Below, piece after piece: positions 1-12,276 of a stretch of 64,000 nt of DNA (the stretch's first letter is position 1; each line of letters opens with the position of its first letter). A program made the translations under genes and the position numbers. Source of the DNA: Allodiplogaster sudhausi. Taxonomy: Eukaryota; Nematoda; Chromadorea; Rhabditida; Diplogasteridae. The stretch spans positions 4,268,001 through 4,332,000 of the forward strand of contig CALZFC010000030.1 in assembly GCA_945643635.1 (NCBI GenBank), given 5' to 3'. Below the pieces are notes generated by a model. It did not search any database, had not been told where the DNA came from, and saw nothing but the letters and a program-made list of their open reading frames with translations.

Positions 1-59
1 ATCCCCATTCCATGCCTTATCTGTTCGCGACCTCCGCAAGAGAGTAGTCACTAGATTGC

Positions 60-780
60 GCAACTGGAACAAGAGAGAGATAGAGATAGAGATAGAGAGA
101 GAGAGAGAGAAAGAGAGAGGAGAGAGAAAGAGAGAGCGAAAGAGGAGACACAGAAAAATAGTCTGCATGCAATTTCGCGAATATGGAAGAGAAGTTTAGT
201 ATAAAATATATTATATGAAGATAAAATATAAAACAAAAGAAAAATGGGAATACGAGATCTAGAATTTTGTTTGAGTGCATGACAAATAAACGAGATGACC
301 ATGTCCACCTTGGCTATCGTGAAGTCTCTACAATGAGAGAGCAACAGAGAAGGAGAGAAGGACTCGAGCGAGTACGTGAAGACGGCGTGCAGTGCGTGAA
401 GACATGTTGAGTGACACCGTGGCTAATTTAAATTAAGAAGACGAGAGAGACAGAGAGAAAGAGAGAGACAGAGAGAGAGAGAGGAAGGGATGAGGGCGAG
501 AGATAAAAACGATGCTTAACATGGTGAGAGAGAGAGAGAGGGTACCAGACAAAATATAGAGAGAGAGACAAAGAGAGACAGAGAGAGACAGACAAAGAGA
601 GTGAGAGAGACAGAGATAGTGAGAGAGACAGAGAGATGGAACGCATGAGGGTGAGAGATTAAAATGATGCAAGACATTGTGAGAGAAAAAGGGTGCAAGA
701 CAGAAAGAGAGACAAAACGAGAGAGAGAGAGAGAGAGAGATAAAGAGAGTGAGTGAGAGAGAATAAAGGAGCCATAATCT
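60..780. repeat. (GA)n-rich purine tracts
   Basis: Several interrupted GA dinucleotide tracts (about 72-143, 440-485, 520-640, 700-760) are joined by imperfect GAGAGACA and GAGATA variants. No gene is visible. The Ser/Leu-rich or Arg/Glu-rich open frames here come from the repeat and are not supported as coding. Confidence 0.95.
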
Positions 781-914
781 TCTAGATTGTAGCGACGAAA
801 AGTGTTAGAAGCAAAGAAGTCGGAGAAGGTCGAAGATTAGCGTGAGGCTAGGTTTGAGTTCGTAACCCTCGCCAGGCGAACATGTCCTTTGTCGCGCTGA
901 AAGGCAGCATGCCA

Positions 915-1130
915 GAGCATCAAGAAGAGAGAGCGAGAAATTTTCTTTCTATCTCTAGCTTGTCTCTCTCTCTCTTTTTCTCTCGTTTTTCATCTCTCTC
1001 TCTCCCTTTCTCTCTCAATCTCTCACTCCTTCCCTCTCTCTTTTCACACACGCACTCTCTCCCTAAACACACTCTCTCTCTCTCCTTCGCTCTCTCTCTC
1101 TCTTTCTCGTCTCTATCTCGGCTCGCAAAA
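915..1130. repeat. (CT)n pyrimidine tract
   Basis: Interrupted CTCTCT runs make a long pyrimidine-rich plus strand, the opposite polarity to the preceding GA cluster. No coding support. Confidence 0.9.
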
Positions 1131-1269
1131 AAGGTGCAGCGCCGCCGGAGCAACAATGACAAGAATAGAAGCCGTCGCGGAGTGTGTGTGTGAATGGGAT
1201 TTGAATGCAGTCTTCCTTCTTCCAAGCTTTCTTTTTTTCCATTTCAAAAATTCGTATATTCCAATGGCT

Positions 1270-1490
1270 CTAGGCTACTTAGGTTTGCCGTCGATAGTGA
1301 AAAAGACGAGGTGAATTCTTATTTTTAACTTGTAATAAAATTATTTTATCAACAGTCTTTGTTACCATTTTTTTTCTTCAGATAAGATTGATCAGGCGGT
1401 GTTCATCGTTTCCCACATCCAGAAAAGTGTCAGCTTATACTTCGAAGGAGAAATTTGCCAAAACATTGGAATATGCAAATAGGTGTAGCG
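1270..1490 (+). other. Possible isolated coding exons, gene unknown
   Basis: A short stretch ending at a GTGAAT donor near 1312 can be read as FAVDSEKDE. It is followed by a TTTTCTTCAG acceptor near 1381 and an open stretch containing the words QAVFIVSHIQKS and SLYFEGE. The two pieces do not join in a consistent phase, so this is only a hint that an exon may sit between the GA/CT tracts. No family is recognised. Confidence 0.2.
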
Positions 1491-1524
1491 GACGCTTCTT
1501 ATAAATGCCGCCATCTTCTTTCAT

Positions 1525-1589
1525 ATGCGGAGTCTTTCTCTCTCTCTCTGTCTCTCACTCTCTCTCGCCATCTCTCCGTATCCCGCTCT

Positions 1590-1642
<53 letters not shown>

Positions 1643-1679
1643 GCTCTCGCTCTCCATCTCTCCCTATCCCTCTCTTTTC

Positions 1680-1719
<40 letters not shown>

Positions 1720-1966
1720 CTCCACCTTTTCCTCTTACGCCACTCTGGATAGCAAGCGGAAGCAAGCATCGAGTGGTCAGATCAAAGAAGCCTTCGGATG
1801 CTTTGCGCCACAGCGGATAGGTATGACCAAGTGGGACTGTGAGAGAGGAGAAAGAAGGAACAAGAAAAGAAGAGAGGGATTAGAGAGAGAGAGAAGGGAG
1901 AGATGGCTGGAGAAAGAGAGGGAGAGAGATTGGGAGAGGGCGAGCAGGGAGACAAGAGGAAGCGAT

Positions 1967-1999
<33 letters not shown>

Positions 2000-2040
2000 T
2001 AGAGAGAGAAAGAAAGAGAAAATGAAGAAGAGAAAAGTCT
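1525..2040. repeat. CT tract followed by GA tract
   Basis: A pyrimidine tract (about 1533-1730) containing long uninterrupted (CT)n is followed, after about 100 unique bases, by purine tracts (about 1838-2040). The opposite polarities give the potential for a large imperfect intramolecular stem. No gene seen. Confidence 0.9.
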
Positions 2041-2623
2041 CTGAAGAAGGACACTGTATACAAAAGATGAAAAGATGACCGATGTGAAGGGGATGGCTGA
2101 AGATGAGCAAAAAAGCATGTGAGATATTGCACATATTCAAAGATAAAATGAATGGGCAAGGCAATAAACAAGAAAAAACGAATTAATCATACAGATTACA
2201 AAAGAGAAAGAACAATTATATGTCAGTCATATCAAATATTTCTTAAAAACGGATGGGGTACGGAATTGGATATGAACGAGACCAGGGAGAAGTGCAAATA
2301 TGACGATGTCCACTAAAAAAATTTCTTCTTCATTTTTCAGTTTATTTTGTTAGGAATTTGTAATATTCTAATATTTGCCATTCACGATGATAGGAAAAAT
2401 TGTCAATTCGATATTTTGGCATTTTTCTAGCTACATGAGAAATGGCAGACAGTGGAATATTCGAAATCCCGAGACGACATAACGGCTGAAGCGAAAAATT
2501 AAGAATAATAAAAACAAATAGTTCAGTTGACATTGTCTTATGTGTAGTACATCTGAATATTCATTTGATGCGCTGCCGTTTACATGTTCAGGCGCACTGC
2601 TTAGGCCTTTGTGCAAGCAGACG

Positions 2624-2658
<35 letters not shown>

Positions 2659-3270
2659 TGAAAGAGAGAGTGTGAGAGAGAAAGGTTGGGAGTCGTAGAG
2701 AAAGGAAAAGCGACCGGCGAATCGCAAGAGCAGAGTGAGGGAGGGTTGGAGAAGGGATTAGCGCAGCTGGCACACGTCTCTTCGGAATGACAAGGCTACT
2801 TGTTGGGCGTGTGACGAGGAGCTACTCTACACGAGGAGAGCAGCTTCAGCAGAATGAGAGAACATTGGCACATTCTGTGATTTCGAATATTCTAATAGTA
2901 ATTTCGAATATTCCAATAGCGACCATCTGATTATCGCTGATTTTGAATATTCCAATAGTGAGAAGCTGATTAGATTATTCTAATAAAATTTGTTAAAGAA
3001 TTTATGTTATTCAAAAAGGAAGGTTTGCAAATTAGAATATTTGAAAGTGTACAAGAATAAATGCCCTGCTGATTGTCAAATAGATAGCTACTTGCAGATT
3101 CTTCTTCCCATCACTAACCTTTCCGCTTTTTTCTTCATGAGAAAGAGGGCCTCTGAAAAGACTGTCTACAACTAGGGGAGGAGGAGGATGACGAAGGACT
3201 AGCTGAGCGTCTCAGTGTCTGTGGAAAGGTGCAGAGCAGTGCGCCAGACCTCCAAGAGATTATTCGGTGT
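2041..3270. other. Gene-free stretch with GAATATTC cluster and a GA tract
   Basis: No convincing coding exon. A (GA)n tract lies at about 2622-2690. At about 2878-2990 the word GAATATTCYAATAG recurs at short intervals, a dense local example of the GAATATTC palindrome found in introns elsewhere in the window. Confidence 0.6.
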
Positions 3271-3668
3271 CTGTTCGCTCTCTCTCTCTCTCACTCTCTC
3301 TCTCTCTCTCTCTCTCTCTCGCTCTCTCTCTCTCTCACTCGCTCTCTTTCGTTTCTCTCTAGCTCTATCTGTCCCTCTCTCTCTCTCTCTCTCTCTCTCT
3401 CGCTCGCTCGCTCCCTCTTCACCGTCCATTCCTCTTTCAAGTCGCTTCAGCCAATCAAAGTTCTTCGAAGCGCCGCCTGCTGCCCGATCACTTACATACG
3501 GCGACATGACAGATTTGCGGTGATGATTAGAAGGGAGCAAGAGAGTAGAGAGTGGATAATAGGGGGAAAGTCAGATGAGAGAGTTGGAGAGAATAGATGG
3601 AGATGGGAAGGGAGGGAGGGAGAGAGCGAGAGACAAGAGAGACAAACTGAGAGATATTGAAAGTGACG

Positions 3669-3700
<32 letters not shown>

Positions 3701-3720
3701 GAGAGGGAGAGAGAGAGTCA
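3270..3720. repeat. CT tract then GA tract
   Basis: A pyrimidine tract (3276-3415) is followed by purine tracts (about 3536-3720). Frames across it encode Ser/Leu or Arg/Glu low complexity only. Confidence 0.9.
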
Positions 3721-4119
3721 GCGTTGAAATGAAACTCTTTCAAGCCTGTTTTCCACAATTGGACCAATTAAGAGGATTAGCGAATTAAAAACAATTAATG
3801 ACACTCGACAACTTGACAATTCAATTGTCTAACTTGATTGAAGAAAGGCGATAGCGCGGATAGAAGAGAAGATCTTTGTACATGAATTGTGCTCATTGTC
3901 AGAGAACACGAAGTAGAAATGATGAAAAGATGAGTAGAGTAAAAAGAAAGTAGCAGAAAAAGGGGCATCGAAGCAAATACTACATATTTGCAGTGCAAAA
4001 GTGAAAGGAAGTTGAACGATAAGTAAGGAAGAGAAGGGCGAAGCATCAGAATCGGACAAAACATACGAGGGTGTGAGAAAAAAAAGAAATAAATGACATA
4101 GGGAGGGAGCGAGAAAGGT

Positions 4120-4731
4120 TAAAGTTGCAGAGAGTGAGAGAGAGAGAGATGGAGAAAGAGAATAGAGAGAATAGAGAGAATAGAGAGACAGGATAGAGAA
4201 TAACTCAAAAGAGAGAAAAAAAAGAGGGGAAGTGGAAAGAAGAGGGATGCGCTGGCGAGAGCACGCATATTGGCTATGATGGACTTCGAAGATAATGATG
4301 GATAGACATTAGAGGAGAAGTCACAATGAGCGAAATAGAGAGAGGAGAGGGAGACAGACGGAATATGTGAAGAGAGAGAGAGAGAGAGACAGACAGACAA
4401 ACAGAGAGAGATAAGTGAGGTGGCGAGATAGAGTGGGAGAGAGGCAGACAGAAAGACAGCTAGAGATAGAGAGAGATTGAGATAGAGAGACAGGGACTCG
4501 GAGAGAGAACGAAGAGAGATAGATAGAGAGACGTCCCCCGGGTATATCTGACGTTGTCAAGCTTTCTGCAGCAGAAGGGAGATGTTGCAGATGAGGACGA
4601 CCCTTTCATAAGAGGTTCTTAGCTCCGGCGGCTGTTCTTAGCCTCGGGCCGGGAAGTGGGGTGAAGATTGGAGGAGGAGGTGGGTGTAGAAAGAGGGTGG
4701 CAGCACATGGTTGGTTGCCTCATCCCCAGCA

Positions 4732-4796
<65 letters not shown>

Positions 4797-5202
4797 GAAC
4801 TTGTCAAAAAGTGCCCTCTATCTCGAGACTCGTCATACTCTCCTGTCATCTGCCGCCGCAAACCTCACAATCAGATGAGTGAATGGGAAGAGAAACGGAG
4901 ACAGTAGCGGAGTTATTGGAGAAAAGCTGAACGATTATGTTATCTATACAGAGAGAGGGGAGTGAGTGAGAAATAGAGAGAGAGAGAGAGAGAGAGAGAA
5001 AAGAAGGAAAGATAAAGAGAGCGAAAGACTGAGAGAGGTAGAGGGAGAAAGAGAATTGGGGAGAGCAAGAAAGGAGTGAGGGAGAGAGGGAGAGAGAAAT
5101 AGAAATAGAAAGAGAAAGAGAAGGAAAAAAAAGACAAAGAGAAAGAGAAAAAGAAAGAAAAAGAGAAAGAGAAAGAAAACGAAGAATAGAAAGATAAAGA
5201 GG

Positions 5203-5243
<41 letters not shown>

Positions 5244-5400
5244 AAGGAGAGAGAAGGAGAGCGAGAGAGAGAATATGAGATCGAGAAAAAGAAAGAGAGA
5301 GAGAGAGAGAGATTAAGAGAGAGCGATATGAAGCGATAGAATGAGAAGAAGAGAGAATATAAATAGAGTGAGAGAGTTGAGAAAGAGAGAGGAAAACTCT
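4120..5400. repeat. GA tracts with one inserted CT tract
   Basis: Purine tracts at about 4128-4530 and 4950-5395 flank a CT tract at about 4732-4797. From 5100 the repeat grades into GAAA and GAAAGA variants. Between 3721 and 4120 I see only AT-rich unique sequence without splice-bounded coding potential. Confidence 0.9.
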
Positions 5401-5915
5401 AATGGAAAAGTGAGATGTCTGCAAGAGAATAGAATAGAGACATTACGAAAGTTGCCCGTACTCATTGTGATACAACATGAAGAGAAAAGGGCTTATATGA
5501 GACTTATTTTTCAAATTACGCACATATTGATGTCATATTTTATTCTTCTTCAGCCGCAGTTCAACAAGTTTAGCTATTCCTTTCCAAAATATAAATCTGT
5601 ATTTACAAGCAAACAGATTCAAGTGAAAGTAAAGCAAACAATCTATTCCATCACTGAAAGTCGGAAATAAAAGGCAAAAATCAGAAGAAAAAAGTAAAAA
5701 GCATTTAGTGTACTACTGGTTAAAATGTTTGGTGAAAACATGGAATTGTGATATTTCTGTGTATTATCAAAATTGGCTTGAATATCTCGGAAATTTTTTT
5801 TTGGAGCGGTGCGAACGAATATATTTTTTTCCTTCTTCTTTTCTTTAAGGTGTTTTCTGATTGGTTTGATTATTGATAGCAAGATGTTCTTATTTCAACG
5901 GCATTTATTTCTGAG

Positions 5916-5981
5916 GTCGCGAGGCTGTTCGCCTTGCTGGACGAGAACACTGCCGCCCGGCTCAGCAAGTTCGAAAACTTG
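5916..5981 (+). CDS. Possible internal exon of an unknown gene
   Basis: A 66-base open stretch lies between a TTTCTGAG acceptor and a GGTCAG donor. It encodes 22 residues with an amphipathic helical look (reads VARLFALLDENTAARLSKF and on). The surrounding sequence is AT-rich. No neighbouring exon could be joined and no family is recognised, so it is a candidate only. Confidence 0.3.
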
Positions 5982-6369
5982 GTCAGCTCTCGTTTTTTTT
6001 CTTCTTTTAATGAAACATATTTGTTTCGAAGGATTTAGAATATTCTAAATAGTATATGTCATAGCTCAGAATGGAATATTCCACCTGTGGGTGAATATTC
6101 TAACGGGCCAATCTTTATTCAGAATATTTTAAAGAATATAAAAGCATACGTTGTGGATTAGAATGGAATATTCCTCTTCGAATATCCTAACTGGTCAATA
6201 TGTTTTCCCCCAACGATCAATGCCCCGTGATGGTGCGGGTCAGTCGTTCGTTTGCTTGCAAGGTTTTGGAATATTTGCACTGGCTCTTCCTTCCTCTACG
6301 GCTTCCCCTCCACCCCGAGCACAATGCGCTGTCTATTCTCGACCACTCCTTTCGCCCACCTCATCTCTC

Positions 6370-6409
<40 letters not shown>

Positions 6410-8050
6410 GTCTTCATCCTCCTGTTTACCATTCCTTCTCCTTCTCAATACAACTTCCTTCTTGTTTCATCACTTTTAATATATTTATGATTCGTCTTCC
6501 ACGTGATGAATGGGTGAGAATTGTTATTCATCTTCACTCTTAGCTTTTATACGCTTTTTAATGGTCTACTGAAGTGTTAATTATAGAAATAGTTGGGTGG
6601 TTGCTCCAAAATTGGTCAATATTCCATACTTTTTTTGCAGTATTACTTTGTTTCAGATTCTCCGTAAATAGTGAGTGAACTGACTAACTTCTGCTCGCAA
6701 TGATCTTATTGCTCTCTTATTCTAACATGTTTAGTATAAACTGGTTCATTGTAAACGTATTTTATTCGAAAGTCTGATTTCAAAGGGGTGTTTTCAAAAT
6801 TTTTTTAAAATTCACAATTGGTTATTCCGAATTGTTCCTCTTTTTTCTTCTTCCAAATGTCATTGCACATTTCTCTCCTTCCTCGGTATGTCCTTTCTAG
6901 TGTTCATTCCTATTCCGTTCCCTTGAGATGATTCATACAGGCGTCTGATTTGTTATCGACAAAGGAAAACTGTTTTCCTTACCACCTCATGACTAGCTAG
7001 CGTATTCCTTCTGCTTCTTAACACTTCTTTCAGCTTGTTTCATGTTTGTATAGCTTATTTTTTAATGATTTAAAACTTTAAAAAAACTATGATTTTACAC
7101 AAACAGTCCGCAGCTGCAATAACTCTTGTGACTTTCGCTTATTCGAAAGGCCAGCAGTTGCCTATGACTACGGTCTAGGCAATCAGGCGGCAGACGGCTT
7201 GTGCACTAAGCTAATTTGCTGCCTGCTCTCGATTCCATCCTTACCAGCAAGAATAATCAAAACACGCGCTCTATATTGGTCTCGAATATGCCAATTTTTG
7301 CTGGTTTTTCTCCATTTACCACCAACCATTGCCGTTCTTTTGCAAGCGACAGCAATTTTTAACAAATCTGGATAGATTTGACGAATTATGCTTTATTTGG
7401 TAAATATATATTTATTTGGCAATTTGGGTTTATTTGACGAATCTGCATTTTAATGCTAGTTGCACATGAAAACGAGATGATTTGCTTCAAAAATTTTCTG
7501 CAGTCGATTTGTCATCGAAATCACGTTTTAAGCGAATGAATGATGATTCGGATGATTTATTATTCAACAGAAATGAATAGATGAATGGAAATGGGATAAA
7601 TCATTCAATGCTGATAAATAGTCTTGATCCCGGAAACAATTCCGTGATTGATAGTGGACTAAATAGCAAAAGACTGTTCTTGTAAACTGTTCGTCTATTC
7701 ATCCTTTCCAATATTCCAGAATAAATTCCTTGCCATCCCTGCAACTTCTCTTTTGTACGCCTTAGTTCCGTGATTGACAGTGGACTGAAGATACAAAGAT
7801 TTCCTATATAAATTATTCATCTATTGGTCCTTTCCAATGTTCCTCATTAAATTCCTTCCCCGCTTGCCATCCCTGCAACTTCCCTTTTCTAAGCCTTGAT
7901 CTTGGCGCTGCAGATTTTTCGCATATTCTAAGTCGCTCTATGACGTATTCCAGAGTTGGATTTATTTGCGCCCTTTCGTCGCTCTAATTTGCAAACTGAA
8001 CTACTGGATTTTGGCTGCAGCCCAGTGTGGTACCACTCTTTCTCAGTCGA
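5982..8050. other. Mostly gene-free AT-rich spacer
   Basis: GAATATTC-type palindromes cluster at 6035-6190, and a (CT)n tract lies at 6360-6410. From 6413 to 8050 I see only AT-rich unique sequence with no splice-bounded coding stretch I would defend. Confidence 0.5.
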
Positions 8051-8054
8051 GGCT

Positions 8055-8442
8055 TTTCAATTTCTCTCTCACGCTCACTCTCTCTCTCTCTCCTGCTCTT
8101 TCTTTCTCTCACACTTTCTCTCTCTCACTAGTTTTTTCTTTCTTTCTCTGATTGATTCTCTCTCATTATCTAACAAATTGTCTGCCCAGCTTCTCGCGCT
8201 CTCTCTCTCTGTCCTGTCATTTTCTTTCTTTAGAGCCTCATGTTTATCTCCCATCCACTTATTGCTGTTGCGACCACTTTCTGCATAAATATATAATTTC
8301 CTTCGGCACGAATTAAAGGACATTTAACGCGTCCACTTGTTGCGTCTGGCTATTTTTCAGCCTCTTCCGTGTTTCTATTTCCTATATATTACTCTCTCTC
8401 TATCTCTCGGTCTCTCTCTCTCTTTTTCTCTCTCTCTTTCTC

Positions 8443-8493
<51 letters not shown>

Positions 8494-9320
8494 CTCCTGC
8501 TTCCAAAATGCTTTCCTCTCCTTTTTTTACTCCATCAGGACTATGCGAATAGAGCACATGGCTGACTGGTGCTCGTGTATTCAATCACACGCACCCTTCC
8601 TTTTTCTCTTTCTCAATTTCTCTCTCTCTCTCTCTCTTTCTCTCTCCCTCTCTTTGTCTCTACACTATCTCTTTCTCTCTCTCTCTCGTGTCTGTATCTA
8701 CACTCTCTCTTTCCTTCTTTTCCTTCTTTCTCTCCCCTCTCTCCATCTGCCTCTATTCTCTACCCCCCCCCCCCCTCTCTCTCTATTCTATCTCCTCTCT
8801 TCCACTCTTTCCCGGGTGTAGGGGGCTCCAGAGCGACATCGGAATGGTGAAATTGAAAATTGCGACGAGTACGTCAGCGAGGCGGGAAAGCGGAGAGGGT
8901 GAGAGAGAGAGAGAGAGTGGGAAAATTGGGAGAGAGAGAGCCCACGAGAGAAAGAGAAAGAGCACCAGAGAAAGAGACGGAAAAGTTTTCTGGCCCCCGG
9001 ATGAGTCTAGGGGATATCCCCTGACCCGTTCGCCTCGGACTATGTCCTTGCTTCGTGCACCCTTCCCCATCGGCTCTCCTAACCTTAAGTACGCCCTATA
9101 GCTCATTCAGAGAGCTAATTCATTCAGAGTAGGACTTCTTGCGCAGAGTCAAATGTGCTCTCTCTTCTCTCTTTCTCTCTCTCTCTCTCTCTCCTCTCTC
9201 CCTCTCTCTCTCCTTTTCTCTCTCTCACACTCTCTCTCTTTCTCTCTCTCATTCTCTGTCTTTCTCATTCTCTGTCTCTTTCTCTCTCTCTCTTTCTCTC
9301 TCTTTCTCTTCCACCACACA
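8055..9320. repeat. Long cluster of (CT)n tracts with a GA island
   Basis: Pyrimidine tracts at about 8060-8210, 8388-8490, 8600-8760 and 9155-9312, a C14 run at 8764-8777, and a purine island at 8895-8985. Open frames are Ser/Leu low complexity. No gene supported. Confidence 0.9.
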
Positions 9321-9689
9321 CCACCTATTGCGGGAATGTACTCTCTCAAAAAAAGTTGGGGCCCATGAAGGAAAGGTCATGGGAGTTAAGAACGTGCGCC
9401 CATGGATGAGAATGAAAGCACAACTTTTTTTACTCCCTCCCTTCCTCCTTTCCTCTCTCTCTCTACGGTGATAGTAATTCGGGTGGTAATTCATCTATTA
9501 ATTAGTTAAGGATGAGAAAGAGTGAAGCCATAGCGCCCTGGTTCTCCACTTTTCTTCCTTCCTTGGCCACAGCACACCCCTCCCCTTTCTAGGCCCCCTG
9601 TAGACGCAGAATGACAAGGCGGAAAGACTGCCTTCTTTCTTATCATTTCTTGTGTGGCGAGAGCTTTTTGTTGCCATACAGAGAAGCCC

Positions 9690-9960
9690 TAGGGAGACGA
9701 GATGAGAGAGAGAGTGAGAGAGAGAGATAGAGAGAGAAAGAGATGGAGAGAGAGATTGTGGAGTGAGATTGCGCAGCACAGCAGGATGGTGAAATAGCAC
9801 CCGAAAAGAGATAGAGAGGCCAAAGAGAGAGAGAGAGAGAGAGAGAGAGACTGAAGGCGAAGAGAGCCCGTTGTTGTGGAGTAGATAACAGCGGGAGTTG
9901 CGGAGAAACAGTGGTGGTTAAGGAGTGAGAGAGAGAGAGAACGAGAGAGAAGGAAAACGA
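9690..9960. repeat. (GA)n tracts
   Basis: Three purine tracts (about 9700-9760, 9808-9850, 9925-9955) with short unique spacers. No coding support. From 9961 to 10500 the sequence is AT-rich with nothing recognisable. Confidence 0.85.
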
Positions 9961-10509
9961 AGCTGTGGCCTTTGCTTTCTTTAATTGTCCGCTTCTTTTC
10001 CAGTTGAAGCGTTCTATAAAAAAAACATAGAATGCTCCTGGGTACGTCATTAAAGAGATGTCATATGTTTTGTCTGGCGATTTAAATAAGTCACGCATAG
10101 CTTATGTTTACTTTAAAGCTTCATATTTTTTTATTCCTTCCGGTTTCGTCTCACTGTATTATTAACATATTCCTTTCGCTCTATTTAAGCTGGCCACTAT
10201 TTATTTTTAACTAACTTTTAATGATTACTCAACCTTGTTGTAGGAAGTTGGCTTTTAAGCTGTGTATGTTGCAAAAATCCTTTTTCTTCTTATTGAAATC
10301 AAATAATTCCGGGTTCTTTCTCGTCTCGGAACTTGAATAGTGTTTCATTGGCTTCCTCCCGTTGCTTCCTTTCAATATCACACAATTAAGGTAGAAGAAG
10401 CCAAAAGCTAAAAGATTGCCACTACTTGCTTACCTTTATAGTCATCATAGTTTCTTTAATGCATTCCTAAGTTCTTAGCTCTGCTTTTTCTCTTCTTCTC
10501 TGTCTGTGG

Positions 10510-10511
10510 CT

Positions 10512-10557
<46 letters not shown>

Positions 10558-10890
10558 GCTCGCTCTCACATTCTTTCTCATTCTGCCGATCCCTTATCCC
10601 TACTCCTTTTCTTCCTGCTTCGATTGTCTAGTCATCTTTCTCTGCCCTGCCCGACGCTCTAGATTCACATTGTGCGTTATCGTGCAGCTTTATCAGTAAA
10701 GTGCGATTGTTTGGGAAGTGTGTGTGTGAGAAGTGGACAAGAAAGTTTATTGGGGGGAGAGTATTCACAGAGAGACACAGATAGAGAGAGAGAGAGTGAG
10801 AAAGAGAGATGGAGAGAGAGAGAAGGATGGCGAGGGAGAGATGAAGAAAGAGTGAGAGAGAGAGAGAGAGAGATGGAGAGAGACGAACGA
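10510..10890. repeat. (CT)n tract and (GA)n tracts
   Basis: A clean CT run occupies 10513-10555, followed by purine tracts at about 10770-10890 after 200 bases of unique sequence. No gene seen. Confidence 0.9.
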
Positions 10891-11253
10891 AAGGGCAGAG
10901 CAAGTCACCCGTTACTCTCCCCTCTTCTTTCCTGATGGAGACGTTTGGTGTTTCTGATATCGAGCCTTATGACTCCAACTCAGCATTTTTTCATGCCACC
11001 TGCATAGCTTTTGAAGGCTTTTTCACGCTCCCTGATTCTCTCTTCTGCTCATATTCCCTCGCTCTTTTACTTTCTTCTTCTCTCTCTCTCTTTCTCTAAT
11101 TTTGGTCATGATGATACGAAATACACTTCCTCAATCGCATGCAAATTGTGAAAGGTGAAGTCTTTGGTCTAGACGCTAATAAGGTAGTTGAGAGGGGCAA
11201 CCAGCCCCGGGCTTGGTGGTCTCACGCTCACTAATATTCACGTTCGAAGACGC

Positions 11254-11254
<1 letters not shown>

Positions 11255-11291
<37 letters not shown>

Positions 11292-11510
11292 GTCTCTGTC
11301 TCTGTCTCTCTCTGTCTCTCTGTCTCTCTCACTCAATGTCTTCTTCTTCCTTATGCCTCCCCTCTCTTTCTCTTCATGCTCCTTCCCTCTAGCATTCTCT
11401 CTCTCACTAACTCTCTCTTTCTCTCCCTCTCTCTCACTCTCTCTCTCTCTCGTCTCTCGTCTCTCTCCCTCTCCCTCTCTCTCATTCTCTCTCTCTCTCT
11501 TTCAATTAGC
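11255..11510. repeat. (CT)n / (TCTG)n tracts
   Basis: A CT run at 11259-11285 grades into TCTCTG repeats and further CT runs up to about 11505. Low-complexity frames only. Confidence 0.9.
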
Positions 11511-11729
11511 AGAGCCACTTCCACTCTACGAGTCGTCATCTTCCAGGGTCATTTCCTTTCTCTCTCCATCCACGCTTCGTTTAGCGTTTGCATTGGAAAC
11601 AGAACTCAATCTTGTTATTTTCGAGCCTGGTTTTTTTTTTGTTTTTCGCTCTCTTGTTATGCTGACAATGTCACCAGGTATACCTCATATACCATAGCGC
11701 AAGGGGTCCATAAAAGGTTGAAGGGTGGA

Positions 11730-11774
11730 GGGGGGAGGAAGGGGGGGGGGGTTGAACCCCCCCCCCCCCTCCCC
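11730..11774. repeat. Poly-G / poly-C inverted repeat
   Basis: A run of 11 G (11741-11751) is separated by the five bases TTGAA from a run of 13 C (11757-11769), with purine and pyrimidine extensions on either side. The arms can pair as a G:C hairpin, or the G run can form a quadruplex-like structure. Confidence 0.85.
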
Positions 11775-12245
11775 GCTGAAGCCAAAGAAGAGTCCGTTGT
11801 TGACACCTCTCACAGGCAGACGTAACACTTCAAATCAGGTGCCTCGCGTCACTCTCCACTTCTCTCTCTCTCTCTCACACACAAGTACTCACTCTCCTTC
11901 GAGGGAGCGCTTTGAGCTAACTAACAAATTTTTCTTTTTTTCCTTTTGGATTATTCCAATTATGAGCGATACGCGAATTTACGACAAACAAATAGCCTAA
12001 TTTCTAGTGGAATATTCGAAACATACTTATTCCTTGTTTTTACTAAGACATTGTTTTTACTAAGACATTGTTTTACCTCAAAAAGGCTTCTGGTTTTTTT
12101 AAAAAGCCATCATATCTCTATTTCTCGCCGAAGAATATTCCATTTTTAGCTTCCGATTTGTTCTCGCTATTTCTGGAGCACCTCTCCCCTTCTCGCGTTT
12201 TACTCCCGTCACTCTCCCTTGTCTCGTCCCTTCTGGTTTCTCTTG

Positions 12246-12276
<31 letters not shown>

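Noticed and set aside
1455..2002. Long open frames rich in Ser/Leu or Arg/Glu across 1-15 kb
   Set aside because: They are translations of (CT)n and (GA)n microsatellites on both strands and in all frames, with no splice sites or conserved motifs.
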